DNA of 7,204 nt from Thiosulfativibrio sp964387695 (GCA_964387695.1 CAYLXI010000086.1:1-7204); one strand, 5' to 3'; positions 1-6,767 are shown, counted from the first letter of the stretch. Translations and numbers: made by a program. The notes: a model not told the origin generated them from the letters alone.

Positions 1-14
1 AAACTAGAGGTTTG

Positions 15-103
15 AGTGCTTAATATTTGTTTTAGATAAATAGAGGCCTTTGCATCCATTTATGCAAAGGTCTCAAATAAAAACTAAGCACTTGTTTTTT
101 TTT
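15..103. terminator. Nested inverted repeats with T-tract, probable (bidirectional) terminator
   Basis: The inner stem pairs 43-55 with 62-74 around a 6-nt loop. It has nine Watson-Crick pairs (CCTTTGCAT/ATGCAAAGG), then one G-U in a + strand transcript, then GAG/CTC. An outer 8-bp repeat, AGTGCTTA (15-22) and TAAGCACT (85-92), encloses it, and a run of nine T follows at 95-103. Read on the + strand this resembles an intrinsic terminator for a gene left of the window. Read on the - strand, the inner stem lies about 40 bp past the methyltransferase stop codon and is followed by a T-rich TATTTAT, so it could end that transcript. The inner stem is clear; which direction it serves is inference. 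Confidence 0.55.
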
Positions 104-111
104 AAAAGATT

Positions 112-759
112 TTACAGGGTAAATGATTTAGGCGTTGTTGCATTGGTTAATATAGGCATAACCGTTTCAAATAACGATTCTGTTTCCCATTCATTGTTAG
201 AGATTCTGGTCACAATTTTCATCGTCATGACGGTTTCATTTCCTAGTGTGACAATAGCTCTTCCACCGAGTTTTAATTTTAATTTATAAGCTTCTGGCAG
301 ATACGACATTGCGCCATTAAAAATAATAACATCATATAGTGCAGCATCATTCCAATTTAAAGCAGCATCACCTGATTGAAATTTAATATTATGGTAATCT
401 TTTAAATTATTTTTAGCACGGGACTGAAGTTCTGCATTAATTTCAACAGTCACGACTTTATTAGCTAGCTTAGAAATTAATGCCGTTAAATAACCTACTC
501 CTGTTCCAATTTCTAATACGGTTTCGTCTTCTTGAATGTTTGCAGCTTGCAGGATTTTTCCTTCTACTTTAGGAAACAACATGCTTTGTCCGTGTCCAAT
601 GGAGAGCTCAATATCAGAATAGGCAATAGAGGCTTTGTTTTCAGGGACGAAATGGTGTCGGGGCGTTTCCATGAAGCTATCAAGAACTTTTGGATCTAAA
701 ACATCCCATGGACGAATTTGCTGTTCTACCATAAAAAATCGTGCTTGATCTAAATCCAT
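112..759 (-). CDS. Protein-L-isoaspartate O-methyltransferase family protein (215 aa)
   Basis: This is a SAM-dependent methyltransferase of the PCMT family, whose members methylate isoaspartyl residues in damaged cytosolic proteins. Residues 10-22 (MVEQQIRPWDVLD) are typical of the proteobacterial short form. GHGQ at 55-58, followed by FPK, sits where the family binds the isoaspartyl substrate. VLEIGTGVGY at 81-90 is SAM motif I, E106 is the expected acidic ribose ligand, and GD at 130-131 is the next SAM motif. The C-terminal half, after LGG (164-166), departs from textbook Pcm, so the true substrate is uncertain. The frame stays open to an ATG at 828, but I chose the ATG at 759: an AAAAGGA Shine-Dalgarno lies about 9 nt before it, the family N-terminus begins there, and 828 falls almost on the predicted transcription start. 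The gene is divergent from the thi operon. In other gammaproteobacteria relatives often sit beside tolC, but no such neighbour is visible here. Confidence 0.85.
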   Translation of the reverse strand: MDLDQARFFMVEQQIRPWDVLDPKVLDSFMETPRHHFVPENKASIAYSDIELSIGHGQSMLFPKVEGKILQAANIQEDETVLEIGTGVGYLTALISKLANKVVTVEINAELQSRAKNNLKDYHNIKFQSGDAALNWNDAALYDVIIFNGAMSYLPEAYKLKLKLGGRAIVTLGNETVMTMKIVTRISNNEWETESLFETVMPILTNATTPKSFTL

Positions 760-837
760 TTTGAAAATCCTTTTAAAAGTTTTAATGATGGTGTTTCTAT
801 TGCTTAGTCTAACTCTACTAGAACACAATAATTAAAA

Positions 838-866
838 ATTATAGTCAAAAAATGACTTTTTATAAA
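838..866 (-). promoter_or_regulatory. Predicted sigma70 promoter of the methyltransferase gene
   Basis: Read on the - strand, the -35 box is TTTATA (861-866, 4/6 match) and the -10 box is TATAAT (838-843, 6/6), with a 17-bp spacer. Transcription should start near 831, giving an untranslated leader of about 70 nt before the ATG at 759. The spacer holds the small dyad AGTCA-N5-TGACT (843-857). This is prediction from consensus only. Confidence 0.5.
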
Positions 867-875
867 GTTTTGATT

Positions 876-903
876 TTGGTTTAAAGAATTTAGCGTTTAT
901 AAT
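876..903 (+). promoter_or_regulatory. Predicted sigma70 promoter of the thi operon
   Basis: A perfect -10 box TATAAT lies at 898-903. The -35 box is poor: TTGGTT at 876-881 with a 16-bp spacer, or TTTGGT at 875-880 with 17 bp. The start site should fall near 909-911, so the mRNA would begin directly with the 5' strand of the TPP aptamer. That position is the best support for this promoter. It is back to back with the methyltransferase promoter, and the two -35 regions are only about 10 bp apart. Confidence 0.6.
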
Positions 904-911
904 ATGCGGTA

Positions 912-992
912 ATTTCCATACGGGGTGCTACTTTTATAGTTGGCTGAGATAAAACCCGAGAACCTGATGCCGGTAATGCGGTCGTAGGAATT
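912..992 (+). ncRNA. TPP riboswitch aptamer (THI element)
   Basis: The conserved parts of the thiamine pyrophosphate aptamer appear in order: GGGGTGC (922-928), CTGAGA (944-949, the pyrimidine-sensing loop), ACCCG (954-958), CCTGAT (963-968) and CGTAGG (983-988, close to the usual CGTAGGGA). The closing helix P1 can form between TTCC (914-917) and GGAA (987-990), with a weak extension. The aptamer binds TPP in the mRNA leader and normally lowers expression of thiamine genes when TPP is plentiful. It starts almost at the predicted transcription start and lies about 210 nt before thiC, a long leader. No clear intrinsic terminator follows it, so control of translation is more likely (see the leader entry). 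Confidence 0.93.
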
Positions 993-1201
993 AAATTGAG
1001 ACTCTACATGAAGTGCTTCCTTAATGACGATAGTGATGCGAATTCAAGTTGTGTAAAGACCTCTTAAAAACCAGAATAAATCATTTTTAATGCGACTTAA
1101 GAAAAACCTTAGTTTCTAAGCATGAATTTGGGCTTAGGTGTTATTGAAATTATTTTGTCAAAATTAAATTAAATAAAATTAAAGTTATGTAGGAGCTCAT
1201 T
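993..1201 (+). promoter_or_regulatory. thiC leader: putative expression platform and thiC ribosome binding site
   Basis: This is the untranslated leader between the aptamer and thiC. The thiC Shine-Dalgarno AGGAG (1191-1195) is 6 nt before the ATG. The stretch just after the aptamer (998-1009) can pair with 1187-1198, which contains that Shine-Dalgarno: six contiguous pairs, then two, then three, with single-base bulges at G1193 and A1001. Part of the same stretch (TCTAC, 1003-1007) can instead pair with GTAGG (984-988) inside the aptamer. Two mutually exclusive hairpins lie at 1108-1137: CTTAG/CTAAG, or CTAAGC/GCTTAG. No stem followed by a T-run was seen, so termination is not obvious. Pairings were found by eye, without energy calculation. 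Confidence 0.5.
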
Positions 1202-3118
1202 ATGAGTGTTATTTTAAAAAAGTTAGAAAAAGTGGATGAAACTTATATTGAGTCATTTCCAGCCTCAAAAAAAATCTTTGTAGAAGGATCTCGTCCCGAT
1301 ATTCAAGTACCAATGCGTGAAATTGCTCTGCATGATACGCCCAAATCTGATGGGACTTTTGAGCCAAACCCACCTTTAACTGTCTATGACACTTCTGGTG
1401 CTTATACTGACCCTGATGCAAATATTGACTTACATGCAGGGCTAGAAAAAATTCGTGCAGGGTGGATTGATGAAAGAAATGATGTAGAGCAGCTAGAAGA
1501 TTTTAGCTCCCACTATTTTCATGAACGACATGATAATGAAAAGCTAGATGCGGTGCGTTTTCCTAATGTTCCTAAGCCTAAAAGAGCTTTGCCAGGGTGT
1601 AATGTCTCGCAAATGCATTATGCCAGACAAGGAATTATCACGCCAGAAATGGAATTTATTGCAATTCGTGAAAACTGTAAATTGCAAGAAGCGCGGGAAG
1701 CTGGGCTGTTAAGACAGCATGGACAACATCCAGGAAATTCATTTGGCGCTAATTTACCTGATGAATATACTGGAGAATTTGTGCGTAAAGAAGTCGCATC
1801 TGGTCGTGCGGTCATTCCTGCTAACATTAATCATCCTGAAATTGAACCAATGATTATTGGGCGTAATTTTAGAGTAAAAATCAATGCCAATATTGGTAAT
1901 TCTGCAACCACTTCTTCCATTGAAGAAGAAGTAGAAAAAATGGTGTGGTCAACTCGTTGGGGTGGCGATACCGTTATGGATTTATCAACAGGTAAAAACA
2001 TTCATGAAACCCGTGAGTGGATTATTCGTAACTCTCCTGTTCCAATTGGAACAGTCCCTATTTATCAAGCCTTAGAAAAAGTCAACGGTGTTGCCGAAAA
2101 CTTAACTTGGGAGGTATTTCGTGACACCTTAATTGAACAAGCAGAGCAAGGAGTAGATTACTTTACAATTCATGCTGGAGTATTATTGCGTTATGTACCT
2201 ATGACGGCAAACCGACTAACAGGTATAGTCTCTCGTGGTGGCTCGATTATGGCAAAATGGTGTTTGCACCATCATAAAGAGAGCTTTCTTTATACTCGTT
2301 TTGCAGAAATTTGTGAAATTATGAAAGCCTATGATGTATGCTTCTCGTTAGGAGACGGCTTGCGTCCAGGTTCTTTGGCAGATGCTAATGATGAAGCCCA
2401 GTTTGCTGAATTAGAAACCCTAGGAGAGCTAACTAAAATTGCTTGGGAACATGATGTTCAAGTCATGATTGAAGGGCCTGGTCATGTGCCAATGCAAATG
2501 ATTAAAGAGAATATGGAAAAAGAGCTAGAAGATTGTTTTGAAGCTCCTTTTTATACTTTAGGGCCATTGGTAACAGATATTGCACCAGGTTATGATCATA
2601 TTACTTCTGGAATTGGTGCGGCTCAAATAGGTTGGTACGGCACTGCTATGTTGTGCTATGTTACCCCTAAAGAGCATTTAGGTTTGCCAAATAAAGATGA
2701 TGTAAAAGAAGGCATTATTACCTATAAAATAGCCGCTCATGCTGCTGATTTAGCCAAAGGACAACCTGGTGCACAAATTCGTGATAATGCCATGTCTAAA
2801 GCTAGATTTGAATTTCGTTGGTATGACCAATTTAATATTGGGCTAGACCCTGATAGAGCAAGAGAATATCACGATGAAACCTTGCCTAGAGAATCAGCAA
2901 AAGTGGCACATTTTTGTTCAATGTGTGGCCCTAAGTTTTGTTCAATGAAAATAACCCAAGACATTCGTGATTATGCTGCAAAACAAGGCTTAACTGAAAT
3001 ACAAGCCGTACAACAAGGTATGGATGAAATGTCTTCTGAGTTTCAAAAAAATGGTAACGAGATTTATATTGAAGATATTACCAAAACAGGTTCTGTTGAA
3101 TTAAAAACAGGATCTTAA
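1202..3118 (+). CDS. thiC: Phosphomethylpyrimidine synthase ThiC
   Basis: ThiC is a cytosolic, non-canonical radical-SAM enzyme that rearranges the purine intermediate AIR into HMP-P, the pyrimidine half of thiamine. At 638 residues it is the usual long proteobacterial form. The [4Fe-4S] motif CxxCx4C is at C572, C575 and C580 near the C-terminus, as the family requires. H428 (in EGPGHVPM) and H492 (in KEHLGLPN) match the two metal-binding histidines known from the Caulobacter enzyme, with one constant offset that also fits the cysteines. All key residues are present, so it should be active. The ATG start has an AGGAG 6 nt upstream and gives a normal N-terminus. It is the first gene of the operon, under the TPP riboswitch, and its stop codon directly abuts the thiO start. 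Confidence 0.98.
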   Translation: MSVILKKLEKVDETYIESFPASKKIFVEGSRPDIQVPMREIALHDTPKSDGTFEPNPPLTVYDTSGAYTDPDANIDLHAGLEKIRAGWIDERNDVEQLEDFSSHYFHERHDNEKLDAVRFPNVPKPKRALPGCNVSQMHYARQGIITPEMEFIAIRENCKLQEAREAGLLRQHGQHPGNSFGANLPDEYTGEFVRKEVASGRAVIPANINHPEIEPMIIGRNFRVKINANIGNSATTSSIEEEVEKMVWSTRWGGDTVMDLSTGKNIHETREWIIRNSPVPIGTVPIYQALEKVNGVAENLTWEVFRDTLIEQAEQGVDYFTIHAGVLLRYVPMTANRLTGIVSRGGSIMAKWCLHHHKESFLYTRFAEICEIMKAYDVCFSLGDGLRPGSLADANDEAQFAELETLGELTKIAWEHDVQVMIEGPGHVPMQMIKENMEKELEDCFEAPFYTLGPLVTDIAPGYDHITSGIGAAQIGWYGTAMLCYVTPKEHLGLPNKDDVKEGIITYKIAAHAADLAKGQPGAQIRDNAMSKARFEFRWYDQFNIGLDPDRAREYHDETLPRESAKVAHFCSMCGPKFCSMKITQDIRDYAAKQGLTEIQAVQQGMDEMSSEFQKNGNEIYIEDITKTGSVELKTGS

Positions 3119-4189
3119 ATGTTTCAAAAATTTCAAAAACAATCTATAAGTCAATCTAAAATTGGCATTGCAGGTGCTGGATTAGTTGGTAGATTGTTGG
3201 CTCTTAATTTAATTAAAAAAGGGCATAGCGTTACTTTGTTTGAAAAGGACTCTCATGGCTCTGAGCAGGCAGCAGGCTTAACTGCAGCGGGCATGTTAGC
3301 CCCTTTTGCAGAATTAGAAATTGCAGAGGCAAGTATTTTTGCGACAGGTCAAAGGTCAATTTCTCTTTGGCCAGAACTGCTAAGTCAAATTAATATTCCC
3401 GAAGCTTTTCAGCAGGTTGGAAGCTTAATTACTGCTCATCGTGCAGATATGCCAGATTTAATTAATTTTATTAACCAGTTAAAATCTAAACTAAATTTAG
3501 CTAATCAAATTGAAACTTTAGATTTAAATGATATTCAAGCGTTAGAGCCTGAATTGATGCAACATACCAAAGCCTTCTACTTGCCTTTTGAAGCTCAAGT
3601 GAATGCTCAAGCCTTTATGGAAGCCAGTAAAAGATATTTGTTAAATCATCCACAGGTAGCTTGGCAAGAAAATCAGACCATAACAAAAGTTTCATCAGGA
3701 AAACTTAAAACGGCTTCTTCTAGTTATGAGTTTGACTGGGTTTTTGATGCGAGGGGTTTAGGGGCAAAAGAGGACTTGAAAGGCTTGCGAGGTGTAAGAG
3801 GAGAGGTGTTTTGGCTGGATGCCCCTGAGGTTAACCTAACGCGCCCAATTCGTTTAATGCATCCTCGCTATCGTATTTATATTGTGCCACGGCCTAATCA
3901 CCGTTTTGTGGTTGGAGCAACCGAGATAGAAAGCGAAGACCAAAGCCCCATGTCAGTGCGTTCTAGTTTAGAATTGTTATCAGCAGTATATAGTGTGCAT
4001 TCTGGGTTTGGCGAAGCTCGCATTGTTAATATGTTAACTAATTGTCGTCCAGCAATGCCAGATAACTTGCCTATTATTGAACATAAAAACAACTTTACAA
4101 GAATTAACGGGCTTTATCGACACGGTTATTTATTAGCACCAGCAGTGGTTGAAAAAGCTCTATTAGAAGGAGGCTTTATTGAAAGATAA
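3119..4189 (+). CDS. thiO: FAD-dependent glycine oxidase ThiO
   Basis: ThiO is a D-amino-acid-oxidase-like flavoenzyme. It oxidises glycine with O2 to the imine (dehydroglycine) that ThiG uses to build the thiazole. The FAD-binding Rossmann motif GAGLVG is at residues 19-24, with E42 at the end of the second strand as ribose ligand. AAGLTAAGMLAP (51-62) is the characteristic ThiO segment. The block HPRYRIYIVPR followed by VVGATEIES, and the C-terminal YRHGYLLAP (333-341) with its conserved arginine, complete the pattern. Length (356 aa) is near the usual 365-370. The ATG follows the thiC stop with no gap, and its Shine-Dalgarno AGGA (3109-3112) lies inside thiC. Choosing ThiO over the radical enzyme ThiH points to an oxygen-using cell. 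Its last codons carry the Shine-Dalgarno of thiS. Confidence 0.93.
   Translation: MFQKFQKQSISQSKIGIAGAGLVGRLLALNLIKKGHSVTLFEKDSHGSEQAAGLTAAGMLAPFAELEIAEASIFATGQRSISLWPELLSQINIPEAFQQVGSLITAHRADMPDLINFINQLKSKLNLANQIETLDLNDIQALEPELMQHTKAFYLPFEAQVNAQAFMEASKRYLLNHPQVAWQENQTITKVSSGKLKTASSSYEFDWVFDARGLGAKEDLKGLRGVRGEVFWLDAPEVNLTRPIRLMHPRYRIYIVPRPNHRFVVGATEIESEDQSPMSVRSSLELLSAVYSVHSGFGEARIVNMLTNCRPAMPDNLPIIEHKNNFTRINGLYRHGYLLAPAVVEKALLEGGFIER
4167..4173 (+). promoter_or_regulatory. Strong Shine-Dalgarno that fixes the thiS TTG start
   Basis: AAGGAGG lies inside the final codons of thiO (E350 G351 G352) and ends 5 nt before the TTG at 4179. No ATG or GTG occurs in the thiS frame close downstream, so this near-perfect site decides for TTG and explains how a weak start codon can be used efficiently. 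Confidence 0.8.
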
Positions 4190-4415
4190 AATAAATCTTA
4201 AAGTAAATCTTAAAGTAAATGGTGAATTACAAGAATTAACTTATTCTCAAGATGATACTCAAGTTTTGTCTGAGGTTATGTTGGTTTTAGGTTATGACGA
4301 AACCAGTGTCGCCGTCGCGGTGAATGAAACATTTATACCTAGAAATATGTATAAAAAAACGGTCATAAAAGAGGGAGACAGCTTAGAAATTGTAGCTCCT
4401 ATGCAGGGAGGATAG
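4179..4415 (+). CDS. thiS: Sulfur carrier protein ThiS
   Basis: ThiS is a small ubiquitin-fold protein that carries sulfur for thiazole synthesis as a thiocarboxylate on its C-terminal glycine. The C-terminus is Gly-Gly right before the stop, the family's essential feature. The core (VNGE..., then VAVAVNETFIPR and GDSLEIVAPMQGG) is typical. It is 78 residues, against about 66-70 usually. The extra length comes from the start MKDKI and a duplicated NLKV encoded by a 12-bp tandem repeat (4193-4216). The start is TTG, supported by the strong Shine-Dalgarno in thiO, so the gene overlaps thiO by 11 bp. Its terminal Gly-Gly codons form the Shine-Dalgarno of thiG. The activating enzyme (ThiF or MoeB type) is not encoded here and must lie elsewhere. 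Confidence 0.93.
   Translation: MKDKINLKVNLKVNGELQELTYSQDDTQVLSEVMLVLGYDETSVAVAVNETFIPRNMYKKTVIKEGDSLEIVAPMQGG
4193..4216 (+). repeat. 12-bp in-frame tandem repeat in thiS
   Basis: AAATCTTAAAGT occurs twice head to tail (4193-4204, 4205-4216) and is followed by AAAT, the start of a third copy. It encodes NLKV-NLKV-N in the first beta strand of ThiS. It looks like a slippage duplication: taking out one copy leaves an ordinary ThiS start of the form INLKVNGE. Confidence 0.9.
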
Positions 4416-4417
4416 AT

Positions 4418-5233
4418 ATGAATATTTCTCAACCTACTTCTCAATCTATAGCTTGGAAAATAGCAGGAAAAGAACTAACCAGTCGGCTATTAATTGGTTC
4501 CGCACTTTATCCATCGCCTGATATTATGCGTAATGCGATTAAAGCCACCGCAGCAGAAATCGTGACAGTTTCTTTGCGTCGTCAAGCGGCAGGAGATAGA
4601 AAAGGGCAAGATTTTTGGGAGATTATTAAATCACTTAATGTTAACATTCTACCCAATACCGCAGGATGTTACTCTGCCAAAGAAGCCGTGGTAACCGCAC
4701 AAATGGCACGAGAAGTCTTTGATACTACTTGGATTAAATTAGAAGTTATTGGCGATGAATATAACTTACAACCAGACCCTTTTGAACTTTTAAAAGCCAC
4801 TGAAATATTAATAAAAGAAGGCTTTGAAGTTTTTCCTTATATGACAGACGATTTAGTCTTAGCGAAGCGATTAGCAGATTTAGGGTGTAATATTTTAATG
4901 CCTTGGGGGTCTCCTATAGGCTCTGGCAAAGGCTTAATGAATCCTTATAATCTGAATGCTATTCGCAGTGCTTTTCCTGAGTTACAGCTGATAGTCGATG
5001 CAGGTATTGGCAAGCCTTCTCATGCTGTGCAGGCAATGGAGATGGGTTATGATGGCGTATTGTTAAACTCTGCCATTGCCCTGTCTCAAGACCCTGTTCT
5101 AATGGCTAAGGCATTTAAGTTGGCAGTCGATTCGGGAAGGGCGGCAAGTATGGCAGGAATTATGCAAGAGAGAGATTTAGCCTCGCCTTCTACCCCAACA
5201 CTTGGCACGCCTTTTTGGCATCATGACCTCTAA
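4418..5233 (+). CDS. thiG: Thiazole synthase ThiG
   Basis: ThiG is a TIM-barrel enzyme that condenses DXP, dehydroglycine (from ThiO) and sulfur from ThiS thiocarboxylate into the thiazole phosphate. K107 in WIKLEVIGD is the lysine that forms the imine with DXP. The phosphate-binding loop is in MPWGSPIGSGKGL, and DAGIGKPSHA is the other signature block. The early block TSRLLIGSALYPS and the segment EIVTVSLRR are also family-typical. The length of 271 aa is normal, with a short N-terminal extension. The ATG is 2 bp past the thiS stop. The Shine-Dalgarno AGGGAGG (4405-4411) lies in the last codons of thiS. The 3' end overlaps thiDE by 11 bp if thiDE starts at 5223. ThiG works as a complex with ThiS, which fits their adjacency. 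Confidence 0.97.
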   Translation: MNISQPTSQSIAWKIAGKELTSRLLIGSALYPSPDIMRNAIKATAAEIVTVSLRRQAAGDRKGQDFWEIIKSLNVNILPNTAGCYSAKEAVVTAQMAREVFDTTWIKLEVIGDEYNLQPDPFELLKATEILIKEGFEVFPYMTDDLVLAKRLADLGCNILMPWGSPIGSGKGLMNPYNLNAIRSAFPELQLIVDAGIGKPSHAVQAMEMGYDGVLLNSAIALSQDPVLMAKAFKLAVDSGRAASMAGIMQERDLASPSTPTLGTPFWHHDL

Positions 5234-6752
5234 ATTAATGGCACGATCTTCTCGCCCAATAGTTTGGAGTATAGCAGGCTCAGATTGTAGTGGCGGGGCA
5301 GGTATTCAGGCAGATATTAAAACAGCCCATAGTTTAGGCTGTGAAATATGTACTTTAATCACTGCCAATACCGTTCAAAATAGCCAGTCCTTTATGGCAA
5401 TGAATGCTACTTCTACTGCAATATTAGAATCCCAATACCAAGCTCTTATTCTTAACAAACCACCAAATATTATCAAAATAGGCTTGTTAGCTTCTTTGCA
5501 ACAAGTAGAGTGGCTGCAAAAAAAAATTACAGACTTACGCCAAAAAAAATCTAAAATTATATTTGTATTAGACCCCGTTTTAAAAGCTTCTGTTATGCAA
5601 AAAGAATTTAATAAATCTATTTTGCCAGCCTATCTTGAGTTAATTAAACGAGTTGATGTTGTTACGCCAAATTTTGATGAGGCATTACTACTTAGTCAAG
5701 TCATAACAAATGCGATCGTTAAGCAACAAATTTTATATAATCCTAAAGCCTTAGCCAGTTCATTGCATGATTTTTTTAAAGTTGCGGTTATTGTTAAAGG
5801 AGGGCATGTTTCAGGAAAAAATTCTTTTGATATTTGTATAGAAAATGACAATAAATGCCAAGTATCCTCTTTGCGTATAGACACAACATTCTCTCATGGC
5901 GGAGGTTGCAGTTTTGCGACGGCAATAAGTTGTTTTTTAGCATCAGAATTAAAATTGCAGGACGCTTTAGTGCAAGCCAAAGCTTTTATGCAAAAGGGTT
6001 TTATGTTGTCGCAAGGTAAAGAGCAAGAGTACGGAGCTTTTTTACAGCCTGTTTGGCCAGTAAAAAAGAAATATTATCCCCGAGTAGGGTTTGAAAGTTT
6101 AAAGGCTGGTTTTACCACTCCCTATCCATCTCTTAATGCAGAGAATTTAGGCATTTATCCAGTGGTAGATTCTATAGAATGGCTAGAAAAATTATTGCCT
6201 TTTAACTTAAAAATAATTCAATTACGCTTAAAAAATGTTTCATCCTCAAAACTACCACGCCTGGTAAAAATAGCAGTAAATTTATTTAAAAACACTCAAA
6301 CCCGTTTATTTATTAATGACCACTGGCAAGATGCAATTGAGATTGGGGCTTATGGTGTGCATTTAGGGCAAGAAGATTTTGCCGCTCTAACCCCAAAGCA
6401 AAAACAGATAATTAAAGACTCAGGCATTCGTTTAGGCTTGAGCAGTCATGGTATGTATGAGTACCTGTTAGCAGAGCAAGAATCACCTAGTTATATTGCA
6501 ATGGGAGCTATTTTTCCATCAAGCAGTAAAAACATGTCTAATCAAATTCAAGGTATTGATAGATTAAAAGAAATTTGTGAAATTAAAAACAATATTCCTC
6601 TCGTAGCAATAGGAGGAATTAATCAAACTAATTTAACAAGTGTTCTCAGCACAAGAGTATCTGGAGTTGCCGTTATTTCAGCAATCACGCAATCAAACCA
6701 GTTTAAAGAAACTTTGGCAGATATGTTAAAGATTTACAAAAACGACAGTTAA
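5223..6752 (+). CDS. thiDE: Fused HMP-P kinase (ThiD) / thiamine phosphate synthase (ThiE)
   Basis: A 509-residue fusion. The ThiD half (about 1-270) is ribokinase-like and phosphorylates HMP-P to HMP-PP. It shows GSDCSGGAGIQAD (19-31), DPV (117-119), TPNFDEA (148-154), VKGGH (191-195) and HGGGC (225-229, catalytic C229). The ThiE half (about 305-509) is a TIM barrel that joins HMP-PP to thiazole phosphate. It shows YPVVD (312-316), QLRLK (333-337), INDHWQDA (364-371), GVHLGQED (378-385), GAIFPSSSK (428-436) and AIGGIN (462-467). A linker of about 35 residues joins them. ThiD departs from the usual HGTGC/HGSGC and from DPVM-A-SG (here DPVLKAS). This may mean it acts only on HMP-P, as described for ThiE-fused ThiD2 proteins. 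The ATG at 5223 (11-bp overlap with thiG) or at 5238 is likely. Neither has a clear Shine-Dalgarno, so translational coupling is probable. A TTG at 5202 is less likely. Confidence 0.95.
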   Translation: MTSKLMARSSRPIVWSIAGSDCSGGAGIQADIKTAHSLGCEICTLITANTVQNSQSFMAMNATSTAILESQYQALILNKPPNIIKIGLLASLQQVEWLQKKITDLRQKKSKIIFVLDPVLKASVMQKEFNKSILPAYLELIKRVDVVTPNFDEALLLSQVITNAIVKQQILYNPKALASSLHDFFKVAVIVKGGHVSGKNSFDICIENDNKCQVSSLRIDTTFSHGGGCSFATAISCFLASELKLQDALVQAKAFMQKGFMLSQGKEQEYGAFLQPVWPVKKKYYPRVGFESLKAGFTTPYPSLNAENLGIYPVVDSIEWLEKLLPFNLKIIQLRLKNVSSSKLPRLVKIAVNLFKNTQTRLFINDHWQDAIEIGAYGVHLGQEDFAALTPKQKQIIKDSGIRLGLSSHGMYEYLLAEQESPSYIAMGAIFPSSSKNMSNQIQGIDRLKEICEIKNNIPLVAIGGINQTNLTSVLSTRVSGVAVISAITQSNQFKETLADMLKIYKNDS

Positions 6753-6767
6753 TTTTAAAATAGAAGC

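Noticed and set aside
50..289. Open frame of 79 codons on the + strand
   Set aside because: It lies mostly antisense to the 3' end of the methyltransferase gene, begins in a terminator-like region and has no recognisable protein features.
760..828. N-terminal extension of the methyltransferase to an ATG at 828
   Set aside because: The 23 extra residues are not family-like. The inner ATG at 759 has a good Shine-Dalgarno, and 828 is practically at the predicted transcription start.
1040..1050. The 11-mer GAATTCAAGTT also occurs at 6825-6835, on the other side of the operon
   Set aside because: Short, low-complexity AT-rich match without extension on either side; chance is the simplest explanation.
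1008..1067. Possible 19-codon upstream ORF in the thiC leader
   Set aside because: No convincing ribosome site, and no run of repeated regulatory codons. The region is better explained as structured leader.
1209..1421. Antisense open frame within thiC (also 1618-1827)
   Set aside because: Shadows of a strongly conserved gene, without ribosome sites or recognisable protein content.
3898..4092. Antisense open frame within thiO (also 5696-5884 in thiDE)
   Set aside because: Shadow frames within genes with clear motifs on the + strand.
5202..5222. TTG start for thiDE seven codons upstream of the ATG at 5223
   Set aside because: No Shine-Dalgarno, a weaker start codon and a longer overlap with thiG; the extra residues are not family-like.
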